Below, one piece after another: positions 46,549 through 57,200 of a stretch of 64,000 bases of DNA (position 1 is the stretch's first letter; each line of letters begins with the position of its first letter). The DNA comes from Pocillopora verrucosa (Eukaryota; Cnidaria; Anthozoa; Scleractinia; Pocilloporidae). The position numbers and the translations under genes are program-made. The notes below the pieces were generated by a model, which had not been told where the DNA came from, ran no database searches, and saw only the letters and a list, made by a program, of their open reading frames with translations. The DNA is taken from positions 13,878,287 through 13,942,286 of the forward strand of contig NC_089320.1 in the NCBI RefSeq assembly GCF_036669915.1, in the 5' to 3' direction.

Positions 46549-48715
46549 ACAGTACTAAAGTTGCTTATTTCCGCATGGTGCTGATTCCGTACAAAACAAA
46601 AAAAATATTCGTCTCTCTAGAGGTCGCGTGAAATGTCTCTCCGTCACGCAACATCAATTATTAGTCATTCAGTAGAATTCATGAGAACTATTGAAAACCT
46701 CCATCGCAACTATCGATTTTCATAACGGAAGATATCAAAAATAGTAATTTTGATATGCAAGGAATTTCAAATAGCCATTAAAGCACCAGTTTCGCGTGAA
46801 CTATCCTTAGTTTCGAAACAGCATCATGCTTCAACCAACCGATTTTCAACTATTTCGTCTTAAATTTGGCACGTTATCACCTTAAAATTATTTGCACTAT
46901 TAACAAGGATATTGAGAGAACACTCGGCATGTTACTTATTGATGGAACTCAAACGAACCATTTTAAATCCTGGGACAGCTCATTTCCCAAATTCTGACTG
47001 AAAAATTAGTAATTGTTGACCACATTAAGCCGCTTGGAGCTAACTTTAGAACTGTACTTATACATCTAATGCTTCAATGATCTTTAGTATCAAACCATTA
47101 AATTGGATAGTAATGTATATCTATTCAATCGGATGATTTATTACACGTCGTGAATGTGAGAATTTTTCTGAAATAACTTCTTTCAAGACGATGACATTGC
47201 CCGTCAGAAGGAAAATTTTCATCATTAAATTAAGAACACGCAAGGCATAGATAGGGATTCAGTTTCTCTGTAGATCTAGGACATTAACAATTCACAAGAG
47301 AGAAAACTCTCAGTGGCGTAGCCAGTATTTTTCAAAGAAGGAGGGCTCACTGTTTTAAACAGAGAGTACCTACCAGATTTTAATGTCGACCTCCACGCCA
47401 TGTTTTCCTTAATGTGACAATGAAAGGCTTACAATGAGGGGGTCAGTGGAACCCCTGGTTTCCCCTCCTATCCTTGCTACGCCCTTGACTCTTAAACTAG
47501 CAAAGATTATGATACATTACGGATATACGTCAGTGTCTGAGTGACAAGGCACCCACCCCTCCTCTTACTCAATGTTAACCCTAAATTGTTATCAGCTGAC
47601 CGCTGACCGTAATTGGTTTAGGGGAGGGGTAAGAGCGCAGTTGCTCGGAGACTGACATTGATCTCAATTTTCATTGAACTTTGGTATTTTTAAATTGAAC
47701 CTTTCTCCTCTGTCGTTAGCAAAGCTACAACTGTCATAGAATGCTACGTTTAAGTTTCAAACTGAGTGATCTTCCGGAACGGGGAGAAGTATTTGAAAAA
47801 TAGACTGTCCTCAGTTAAAAGTTACATGGGATTCCTCTATGAATTACAAGTAAAAGAATCCCAACCCAGACACCGGACAGACATGAATCCCTCTTGAAAC
47901 ACTAAAACTCTCTAATTACCCGTTTTTGTTAACATCTATCGATTTAAATAAGATGTCATCTCAAACTGAGCTTCATCGCGTGCTTGTCACAAAATCTTCT
48001 TTCTGTCTACCCAAGAGAAACTTGTTTCAAGTCTTAATTAACAACGCGAAACCAAGCTTTATATTTTCATGGCGTTAGGTTATTTTTGCTCCTCACTCAC
48101 CCCAACGTAACAATCTAAGCAACTTACGGGGCGACAATAGATAACTTGCAAGTCAGTCAAACTCTTATTTTATCTACTTTCTGCCTGGTTAAAGCGCATT
48201 TTAAGCTCTAAGGCTGTGTAAAGAAGCTGTCATTGAACGGAAGCAGAAGACGTTTTGAGGGTATTCAACAGGTAGAAATTTCTCGTATAATTCGATTACT
48301 CTGAGACCTGTTTTTGAGCACGAGTTTGCCGCTGAGCAGGAGACCCTGTCAATATCTTAATCCTGGGTTACACGTTGTTATAGTAGTTAAGCCGGGATTA
48401 TATCTGATTCTGCTTTTAACTCCCAAGCTCTGGAATCCACTGGATAACATCAAGTAAATCTTCATTTTCATCCGAATGAGGATCTACGGTTAAACTAAAC
48501 ATACATGTAATGAAAAGATATTCGATTTTGTTTGGGGAAAGGTCAATTTGAAGGCGGAGATTCCTAATCGATCTAATCTATTTTTTAATAGAAATTTATT
48601 ATATATAGCAATCGAATTCAAGGAAATACAGGCATTTCACATCCATTTTGATTATTGTTTTCATCTTAAAAAAGATAGAAATGATTTTGTAAAAGTATAC
48701 AATAAAAATATCTAC
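46549..48715. other. Intergenic region, left unit
   Basis: Non-coding, matched by 52437-54130 and by 56230-56780 in the right unit. At about 48183, TACTTTCTGCCT joins GGTTAAAGCGC. In the right unit about 2.1 kb containing the last two SMG8 exons lies between these two words. Confidence 0.7.
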
Positions 48716-50367
48716 CTTGAGATCAAAAGGATCTTTTCTGTGATCCTGTATCCTTCCACAGTTGCAGGCATTAACACTGGTGATACTACTTGAGTGAGGC
48801 TTACATGGATTAATCCCAAGCTCCTTGGATTCCTCGGAGACTGGATCGGAGGGCATCTCACCTTCCGCAGGGACCCGGTGGTACTACAGAGAAAATGCCG
48901 AAAACTATGATCAGTGCATTGTAACTTTGTAGTTAGATGAACACAATACTATTGAAAGATTATTCGCACCCAGATGAGCGGTATACATGCAGTCATATAG
49001 GGAGAATAAATCCGACGAATTGCGCATAAATCTTTTTTTTCCAAGCTATCGCGCGTCATCATATGTTTCATGCAGTGAAATGTTTTATATGACCAAAGGA
49101 CTAAAAGGAGGTGATGTCTAGAATGGTTTTTACTAACTTTAAAAACCAATCATCTAAATCGTTACCGGATAAACACAATAAAGTCCAGTTAAGCTACGCT
49201 CCTCACAAAGCTGTCCTCCTTTCATCCATACCTAAAACTCGAAAATTGAAAAAGAGACTTTTATTTTATAGATATATGAATTCATTTGGAGCGTGTGGGG
49301 TGTACAACGGAAAGGAAAATACAAAAGAAAATACTGTTCCCAAAAAGTGAACGAAAATACACGAAAAGTACAAAAAGAAATCGCTAATTGCCCTAGTATC
49401 TCACCGATTCATGACGGGAAATAAGAAGTCGCTGACAAACGATCCCTTGTTGCACTCATCCTGAAACTGAGCTGCGTAGTGTTTAAATGCAGGTCCGCGA
49501 GCGTGCAAAGAAAACACCCACAGTGCTTGAGGCAATTAAAATACGGAGACGAGACGAAGACGAAGCCACTCGGCAGGGATCAAAATTTGTTACCATGCCA
49601 CAAGTAAAGATAAAATTACAGTAAAATAACAATAACAAAAGATTAAACATAATTGGATACCGAATTTAAGTGAAAATTCTGGGTGTAATGGGAGGGCAGA
49701 TTTTCCTTCCGATAGCGCCTAAATGAAAAAAAAAAACAAAAGCAAAACAAAACAAACAAACAAACAAAAAAAACAAAATTGAATTATTCACCTGGTCATT
49801 AAACCCTCTGTATCTTCTCTCAACTAACAAATGACCATTAATACGATTCCCTTCGCTGAGCTGCATGTACCTCACATCCGTGGGAAGACATTTTAGAATG
49901 ACCTTTAAGGACCATCCTCGTAAAGAGAGTTTTTGCCTGAAAAACGTATCTGACGTTGCTGTATAGAGCCTTAAGATAGGAGGAAAAGACTGGAAAAGAT
50001 AACGGAACAAAACAGAAACTCCAAGCTATTTCATACAGTTGACTTACTAAACTGAACTGCAGTTAAGGTTGGTCACCCTGGATTGGAATGACACTCCCAT
50101 TTCCAAAAACAAACCAAAATAAAGCAACTTGCAATAAAACAAAAATTTACAGCAGCAGCACTTTTACGGAAAGGGTAAGTAATATCCTACCCCTCACCTC
50201 ATAAAAACCTGGACAAAACACAGCAGTACTTACGCCTCAGAGAATTTCATGTCGAGATCTAGATTAGATGCCATGGCGGTGAAAGGAACTGTTGAATCAT
50301 TCTTTGGAGTTAAGAAGAACTCATACAGCTCATGCGATACACGCGCGCACAAACGGCAAGAAGGAAC
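48716..50367 (-). pseudogene. SMG8 remnant (5'-truncated, 3'-deleted duplicate)
   Basis: Five SMG8 exons survive as duplicates of the intact gene: 50234-50367, 49792-49969, 49446-49535, 49166-49231 and 48716-48883. The third has lost both splice sites compared with the intact copy: the acceptor AG reads AA at 49536-49537 and the donor GT reads GG at 49444-49445. Recognisable SMG8 words remain (RGPAFKHYAAQF, QLCEERSLTG, CNCGRIQDHRKDPFD). The last two exons are deleted and the upstream exons were never included, because the duplication broke in the intron before the first retained exon. No complete product is possible. Confidence 0.85.
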
Positions 50368-50459
50368 CTGCATTGCCAAAGGACGCGAGTTATGAACGTC
50401 AAATATCAGTGCGTGTAAAGCACCAACAGAAAACCTTGGCGATGTGTTTTACAAAGATT

Positions 50460-51373
50460 CGTCTGACGAGCGTTTTCAGGATGCCGTGTGCTAACAACAG
50501 AAGAATGATTTCAGTTGGAATGATCGTGGGCCTGTGAGAAAAAAGCAATTGAATACTACTCTGGGAGAGTTCCCTTTTATTTTTTGTAAGTTATACTTAA
50601 CTTTTCACGTGGAGAAGGTGCCGGATCTTTCGGCTAAAAAACTTAATCATAACTAAAAGTATGGTTTTGATTCAAACGGGGATTTTTCAACTTGCCAGGG
50701 CAACTGAGCTACCCATTGCATTGATTGGCGTCGAACTTTAGGCTCAAGGACTTGGTGTCGTATAAAGGAGTTTGAATTTATTTTCTTCAAAGAAGCTGCG
50801 AAAAAAAAGGGGGAGTTCCTGACTTCATACAAAGTAGAGGTAAGGAAATTTAGCTGTATTACGAAAGTCCAAATCGACCTGAAAATAGTGAATAATAAGA
50901 GCCACATCGTCATCATCTACACTATTGAAAAACGACCATGTAAATCGCTGATTACCCAGCTTACTAACACACAGCGACAAGGAGGAAAACCTATTTAAAG
51001 TTCAAGGCTTCCTGATGTTCGTAATTTGATAGGTTGTGGAATTGCTGAAATTTGTAAAGGCCGATCTCGGCTCCATTCAAGTGATCAAGGGCAATGTTCT
51101 TTATATGTTTTTTTAATATTGGCTTTATCACTATCTATCCATCAAAGTAAAAATTGCCATCATAGAAATATAACAATCTTTGGGTACATCAAAAGTAGAC
51201 TATATGTTACCAGAGGTTCTCTCAGAATTTTCTTAAGAAATACAATGCTAATTGACCCTGGTTATATGATGACCTTTAAACTGATGAATCGCAAATGAAG
51301 TCTCCATTCCAAAAATGTTTAAAATTGGTAATTACCCTTTTCGACGCTACGAGTTAAGTTTAATTAAGCTTTG
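50460..51373. other. Junction region with about 785 bp of extra DNA in the right unit
   Basis: After GAGCGTTTTCAGG at 50468-50480 the right unit contains unique sequence to about 51265, then resumes with CCTTTAAACTGATGAAT, which in the left unit follows the same word directly. A minus-strand frame at 50653-50916 has no recognisable similarity. No gene called. Confidence 0.55.
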
Positions 51374-52396
51374 CTACTCCTGTACTGTTGGATTAACTCT
51401 TCCAATACTGCCATCGCTTGAGACGGTGTTATTAACTGTGCGCACAGTCGACAATTGAAGATTCACTGAGACCGACCTGAGCCGCCTTAGAAATGCACGG
51501 CACGTTAGGATACTCTTAAAAGCCTTCCGAAAATTTTTTAACCTCCACGCATACACGAATGGATTCACACCAGAGTTGGCCATCACAAGAACAAACTGGA
51601 TGTCTCTTACCCAGTGAATAAACTCACAGCCGCAAGTATAGCAAAAGTTAACGATGTAGATACATACACACGAAGGCACGTAGCACGCTAAAAATAACAA
51701 AAGGACAATCAACAGCGTCTTTGTAATCTTCTTTTCTCTTTTCGTGGCTTGTTTCATGACGACGTTCTCCTCTGTACTGTCGTGTAAATTGTCCCAGTGA
51801 CGGACTTGATGTCGCAAATACTTGAAAATCTTCACGAACGTGAAAATTAGCACCGCGAAAGTAACCGCAACAGCAGTGCTTGCAAAGACAAACCGGAACC
51901 TGTTGTAGCCCACGGTGAAATAGAATAAGGACAGGAGGATCGAAGTGATCCAAACCAAACACGAGATAAACAAAGCTCTTGTTGGGTTCAGTTTGCTTCG
52001 GTAATGCAAAGGATATGTGATAGCAACGTATCGGTCTAACGCCAAGGCTGTTAGGCTGAGCAGAGAGGCAGAACAGGAAATGAAGTAGCATACATGCATC
52101 CACCGCCGGAATCCTTGCAAATTCTCGACACGTTTTAGCCCTTCGGAGATTAGGTATATGGTACCCATTGGTGCGGTTACAAGCCCAACAGTTAGATCTG
52201 CCAGTCCCAGATTGGCAACGAAGAAGCCGAATGGCGAACGAAGGTCTCTGTTGGAATCAAGGAGAACGGCAACGACCACTAAAAAGTTGCCCACAATGGC
52301 GACAATTGATGATAATATTGTCGTCGAAGCCGACGTGAACGACAAATAAGTTGGAGCTGAGATATTATTGCATGGGTACAAACCCAAAAGGGACAT
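51374..52396 (-). CDS. Melanocortin-like class A GPCR, copy 4
   Basis: Intronless, 340 residues from MSLLGLYPCNN; an in-frame ATG at 52435 would add 13. It is nearly identical to copy 3, with small changes in TM1 (VVVAVLLDS), TM4-TM5 (LFYFTVGYNRF) and the basic loop before TM6 (TKREKKITK). Shared marks are NLGLADL, DRYVAITYP, CYVPSCVC, the CYTCGC cluster and NPFVYAW. Like the other copies it lacks the TM3 Cys and the TM6 toggle Trp. It lies just downstream of SMG8 on the same strand. The family is known for peptide or lipid ligands, but the ligand here cannot be predicted. Confidence 0.87.
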   Translation of the reverse strand: MSLLGLYPCNNISAPTYLSFTSASTTILSSIVAIVGNFLVVVAVLLDSNRDLRSPFGFFVANLGLADLTVGLVTAPMGTIYLISEGLKRVENLQGFRRWMHVCYFISCSASLLSLTALALDRYVAITYPLHYRSKLNPTRALFISCLVWITSILLSLFYFTVGYNRFRFVFASTAVAVTFAVLIFTFVKIFKYLRHQVRHWDNLHDSTEENVVMKQATKREKKITKTLLIVLLLFLACYVPSCVCIYIVNFCYTCGCEFIHWVRDIQFVLVMANSGVNPFVYAWRLKNFRKAFKSILTCRAFLRRLRSVSVNLQLSTVRTVNNTVSSDGSIGRVNPTVQE

Positions 52397-52436
52397 TCTG
52401 TGGAGATGAACGGCTGTGTTATGATTCAACAACAAA

Positions 52437-54222
52437 CAGAAAGAGTACTAAAGTTGCTTATTTCAGCATGGGGTTGATTTCAATACAAAACAACACGAAT
52501 ATTCATCTTTGTAGACGCTATGAGATATGACATGTCTGACCAAAAGATAATTGGGATGGAAACGAACTTCCCGTCACGCAACATTAATTATTAGCCGTGT
52601 CGCGAAGATTTTGTGAATAGAATTCATGAGAACTATTGAAAACCACCATCGGCACTATCGATTTTCATAACGGAAGATATCAAACATAGTAAATTTGATA
52701 TGCAAGGAATTTCAAATAGCCATTCAAGCACCCATGTCGCAAGAACTATCCTTAGTTTCGAAACAGTATCATGCTTCAACCAACCGATTTCCACCTTTTC
52801 CGTTTCAAATTTGGCACGTTATCGCCGTAAAATTATTTGCACTATTAACAAGGATATTGAGAGAGTACTCGGCATGTTGCTTATTAATGAAACTCAAACG
52901 AACCATTTCAAATCCAGGGACATCTAATTTTCCAGCTGCTTATACAAATTCTGACTGAAAAATTAGTTGATTGTTGATCACATTAAGCCGCTTGGAACTA
53001 ATTTTAGAACTGTACTTCTATATAAAAAGCTTTACTGATCTCCAGTACCAAACCATTAAATAGGATTGTAATGTACATCTATTAAATCAGGCTATTTAGT
53101 TCACGTCGTGAATGTGAGAATTTAAATAACTTCTTTCAAGACGATGACATCGCCCCTCAGTAGGAACATTTTCATCATTGAATTAAGAACACGCAAGGCA
53201 TAGATAGGGATTCAGTTTCTCTGTAGATCTGGGACATTAAAAATCCACAAGAGAGAAAAACTCTCAGGGGCGTAGCCAGGAAGAGGGGGCTTACTGTTTT
53301 AAACAGAGAGTACCTACCGGATTTTCACGTCGACCTCCATGCCATGTTTTCCTTAATGTGACAAAGAAAGGCTTACAATGGGGGGTCAAGGGAAACCCTG
53401 GTTCCCCCCCCTTCCCTTGCTACGCCCTTGACTCTTCAACTATCAGAGATAACGATACATTTTTTTTCGGACAGAATTTTCGGATAAATGTCAATGTCTG
53501 CGTAACAGGGCACCTACCCCTCCTCTTACTCAACATTAACCCTTAAATCTTATCAGTTGACTGTTATTGGTTTAAGGGAGGGGTAAGAGCACAGGCTCAG
53601 AGACTGATATTGATCTCAATTTTCATTGAACTTTGGTGTTTTTAAATTGAACATTTTTCCTCTGTCGCTAACAAAGCCATAACTGTCATAGCATGCTACG
53701 TTTTAATTTTCAAACAGAGTGATTTTCCGGAACGGTGTGAAGTATCTGAAGAATAGACTCTCCTCATTTAAAAGTTACATGGAATTCCTCTATGAATTGC
53801 AAGTAAAAAAGTCTCAACCAAGACTGGACAGACATGAATCCCTCTTCAAACACTAAAACGTCTCTAATTTGCCGTTTTGTTAACATCTATCGATTCAACT
53901 TAGACGTCATCTCAAACTGGGCTTCATCGTGTGCTTGAAACAAAATCTTCTTTTCGTCGACCCACGAGAAACGTGTTAAAAGTGTCTATTAACAACACGA
54001 AACCAAGCTTTACATTAGCGTTAGGTTATTTTTGCTCCTCACTCAACCTAACGTAACAATCTGAGCAACTTACGGGGCGACAATGGGTAACTTGCAAGTC
54101 AGTCAAACTCTTACTTTGTCTACTTTCTGCCTCCGGGAGCGAAACTCTCTCCGGCTGGAGCCGCTAAGATGTTCAGTTAAGACTTAGCGCCGTCCCTCAA
54201 CAAGGTTTTCTCTCGCAGTTTC
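52437..54222. other. Intergenic region between GPCR copy 4 and SMG8
   Basis: Non-coding up to about 54130 and matched by the left unit. From about 54133 to 54222 is SMG8 3' untranslated sequence not present in the left unit. Confidence 0.7.
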
Positions 54223-57200
54223 CTAAACAAGCCCCATTACGGAAAACAGCCCCTTCAATACCCGACACGACAACAGCGGTTGCGAATCACCGGGTGGTAG
54301 AATTGGACCGACGTCTGAGACATACACATACGGTAATCTCAGTACACAGAAACTTCCTGGGGGAATAGTGACTCCCGCATTAACACCAGGGTAAAACACA
54401 GGACATGGCGGAAGGGAAGGTTGAACCCGCGGGTTAAGGGTCACGAGTATAGGTGAATCGGGTGTGACGATAAAGACGCGCATCATTTGAGCCATGAGAG
54501 GCTTTGACGAGCGACAGGGGCATGGGAAGTAAAGAGGCATGTCTGACGTCACCAGTTTCTGGGCTGTTTCCTTGACGTGACCGGAACTGGTCGCTTTCAC
54601 CATCTTGTCCGGGCCTGAGCAGATAAACCTTGAGAATTACAATGAGAATGTCAAACATTTATTGTTAAGAACGAAGAAGTGATTTATAATTCCAATACGT
54701 TATAGGAGACGTGAATTTCACTGAAAATGTCCCAACACGTTATGTAGGTACGGTAAAATTGAAAAGAATATTATTGGAATCAAAATGACTTTCCGTTATG
54801 CTTTATCCCTGATTATCAACGATTTAGTTTTATGAAATGAAATTTTAATTGATTGAAAGCGTTTAGTTTTACAACAATTTACCTTAGGAATTAATGAAAA
54901 CAAAACATGAGTCACAGACACACATCAAGAAAATGTGCAAGGGTCAGCATACAATAATTCTGCCACAATGAACCAGTGAAAAAATCTTCAGCAAATAAAT
55001 GTCTTCTGGGATACACTTTTGACAGTCGCAATTTAACAAGTGCAAACGCCATTTCGAAACAGTTTTACGTTACTCACCTATGTCCCCTTGGGCACTCATA
55101 TTCCTGTCCTATATAGGCCCTCACTGTCGGTAGCGCCCCTTCACGGGCGGCTCTACCCCGCTGCCGAGAGGCCCCAGACGCACCTTTCCCTGTTACTGCA
55201 CTCGATATCAAAGGAAGCGTATTTGCTTTATAATCTGAACATTGTCGACGTGCATAAGTCAGAGCCTGGTGCAGAGGAAGTGACGAAACATTACTTCCGG
55301 CAGAAGGGAGTTCATTCAGCGTAGGCCAAGCTTCTTCGGTCATTTGCTTAGACCCCAAGTGCTTGCCCTTTCCATCAAACTGGCTCGTTAAATCTGATTG
55401 GCTTTCATTCAGCAAAGGAATGTCCCAAGCCAACAGATAATTGCTGTTCGGGAAAAATCCCGGTTGGTCCAGACCTTTCGCGGGATTGTAGGCGCTTGCG
55501 CTTCCCAGACGACAAAGCGACCAGGAAGGAAAGCGGGGTAGAATACCAGGAGGCGAATCACTGTTCAACATGGTTTCCAGATAGATCTGTTCCATTTCAT
55601 CACGCGATGAGAATCTTTCAAAAGAGTGCACGCCGGGAACGTGCTCCCCTACGGCGGAGAGGACATCTTGGGAATCTCCCATGCTTATTTCTCCCGGAAT
55701 TCCCACGGATACAACACTCTTGAACTCGGATGGCATACTCCTAAACTCAGACCCCTCGTGACTCATCATCTCCAGCGTAGATTGGTACCCACTCGCCCCG
55801 TAGGTAGAACTGATACTGTGCCCAAGGCTTCCCAAATTGTCTGTCCTTGCAGCAACGCCCGAGTTTGGAATGGGAATGGATCCAGTTGTCGGGGCAACTT
55901 GTACCGCGGGCGTCTCACTGTTGGACGTCTCGTCACTCACGCGCCCCTCACCACCAACTTCCCCGGATTTGACTTCTTCTCCCTTAGAACTGACTATCTC
56001 TGATGGCATTTCCAGGAGGGGGGCTTCATCTGATATTTCCGTAGAGGTTTTATGGGAGTTTTTTGAAGAGAGAGCGATTGGATGAAATGGAAAGAACAGA
56101 TGAACCAGCGAAAAACAGCACTTTGACTCGAGAATTTTGAAGAAGTCCATGTTAGCTGTCTAGGGAGAATAGATCAAAACAAACTCATTTTCTTCAAACG
56201 AGCAACGTTTGTAGATTGGTAAGAGTAAAACTGCCTGGTAAAAGCGCACTTTAAGCGCTAAAGCTCCGTAGAAAGGCTTCATTGAACGGAAGCAGTTTGA
56301 GGGTATTGAACAGTAGCAGTTCCTCGTAAAATTTGATTACACCAAGACTTGTTTTCGAGCACGAGTTCGCTGATGAGCCGGAGAACCAGTCAATATCTTA
56401 ATCCTGGGTTACACGTAGCTGCTATCGAAAATGTTTATGTTGTTATTGTAGTTAAGCAGGGATTATATCTGATCCTGCTTTGAACCACTAAGCTCTGGTG
56501 TTCACCGGATAACATTACGTAAATCGTCATTCTCATCCGAATGAGGATCTACGGTTAAAACTATACATACATGTAATGAAAAGATATTCAATTTTGTTAA
56601 GGGAAAGGTCAATTTGAAGGGGGAAATTCCTATTCGATCTAATCTATTTTTCAATAGAAATTTATAATATATAACAATCGAATTCAAGGAATACAGGCAT
56701 TTCACATCCATTTTCATTGTTGTTTTCATCTAAAAAAAAAAGAAATGTTTTTGTAAAATTATGCAATAAAAATTTCTACCTTCAGATCAAAAGGATCTTC
56801 TCTGTGATCCTGTATCCTTCCACAGTTGCAGGCACTGACGCTGGTGATACGACTTGAATGAGGCTTACATGGATTAACCCCAAGCTCCTTGGATTCCTCG
56901 GAGACTGGATCGGAGGGTATCTCGCCTTCTGCAGGGACCCGGTGGTACTACAGAGAAAATGCATAAATTATGATCAGTGCATTGTCACTTTGTAGTTAGA
57001 TAAGCATTGTACTATTGAGAGATGGTTCGCATCCAGATGAGCGGTATACATGTAGTCTTATAGCGAGAATAACTCCCACGAATTACGCATAAATCTTGAT
57101 TTTCCAAGCCATCGCGCGTCATCATGTGTTTCACGCGGTGCAATGCTTTATATGACCAAATGACCACAAGGAGGTGATATCTAGAATGGTTTTTACGACC

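Larger units (their letters stand above)
45352..50459. repeat. Second tandem duplication, left unit
   Basis: Carries GPCR copy 3 and the SMG8 remnant. It runs collinear with the right unit (50457-58330), including the intergenic stretch at 46.6-48.2 kb versus 52.5-54.1 kb and the SMG8 introns. At its right end ACAAAGATT passes directly into CGTCTGACGAGCGTTTTCAGG, which is the sequence found at its own left end near 45355. That is the head-to-tail junction, with ATT as possible microhomology. Confidence 0.85.

Noticed and set aside
55040-56085. Plus-strand frames opposite SMG8 exon 14
   Set aside because: Shadows of the long GC-richer SMG8 exon on the other strand.
54133-56230. Insertion of an SMG8 piece into the right duplication unit
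   Set aside because: The neighbouring repeated DNA itself contains the preceding SMG8 exons in the same order, so the difference is a deletion in the left unit.
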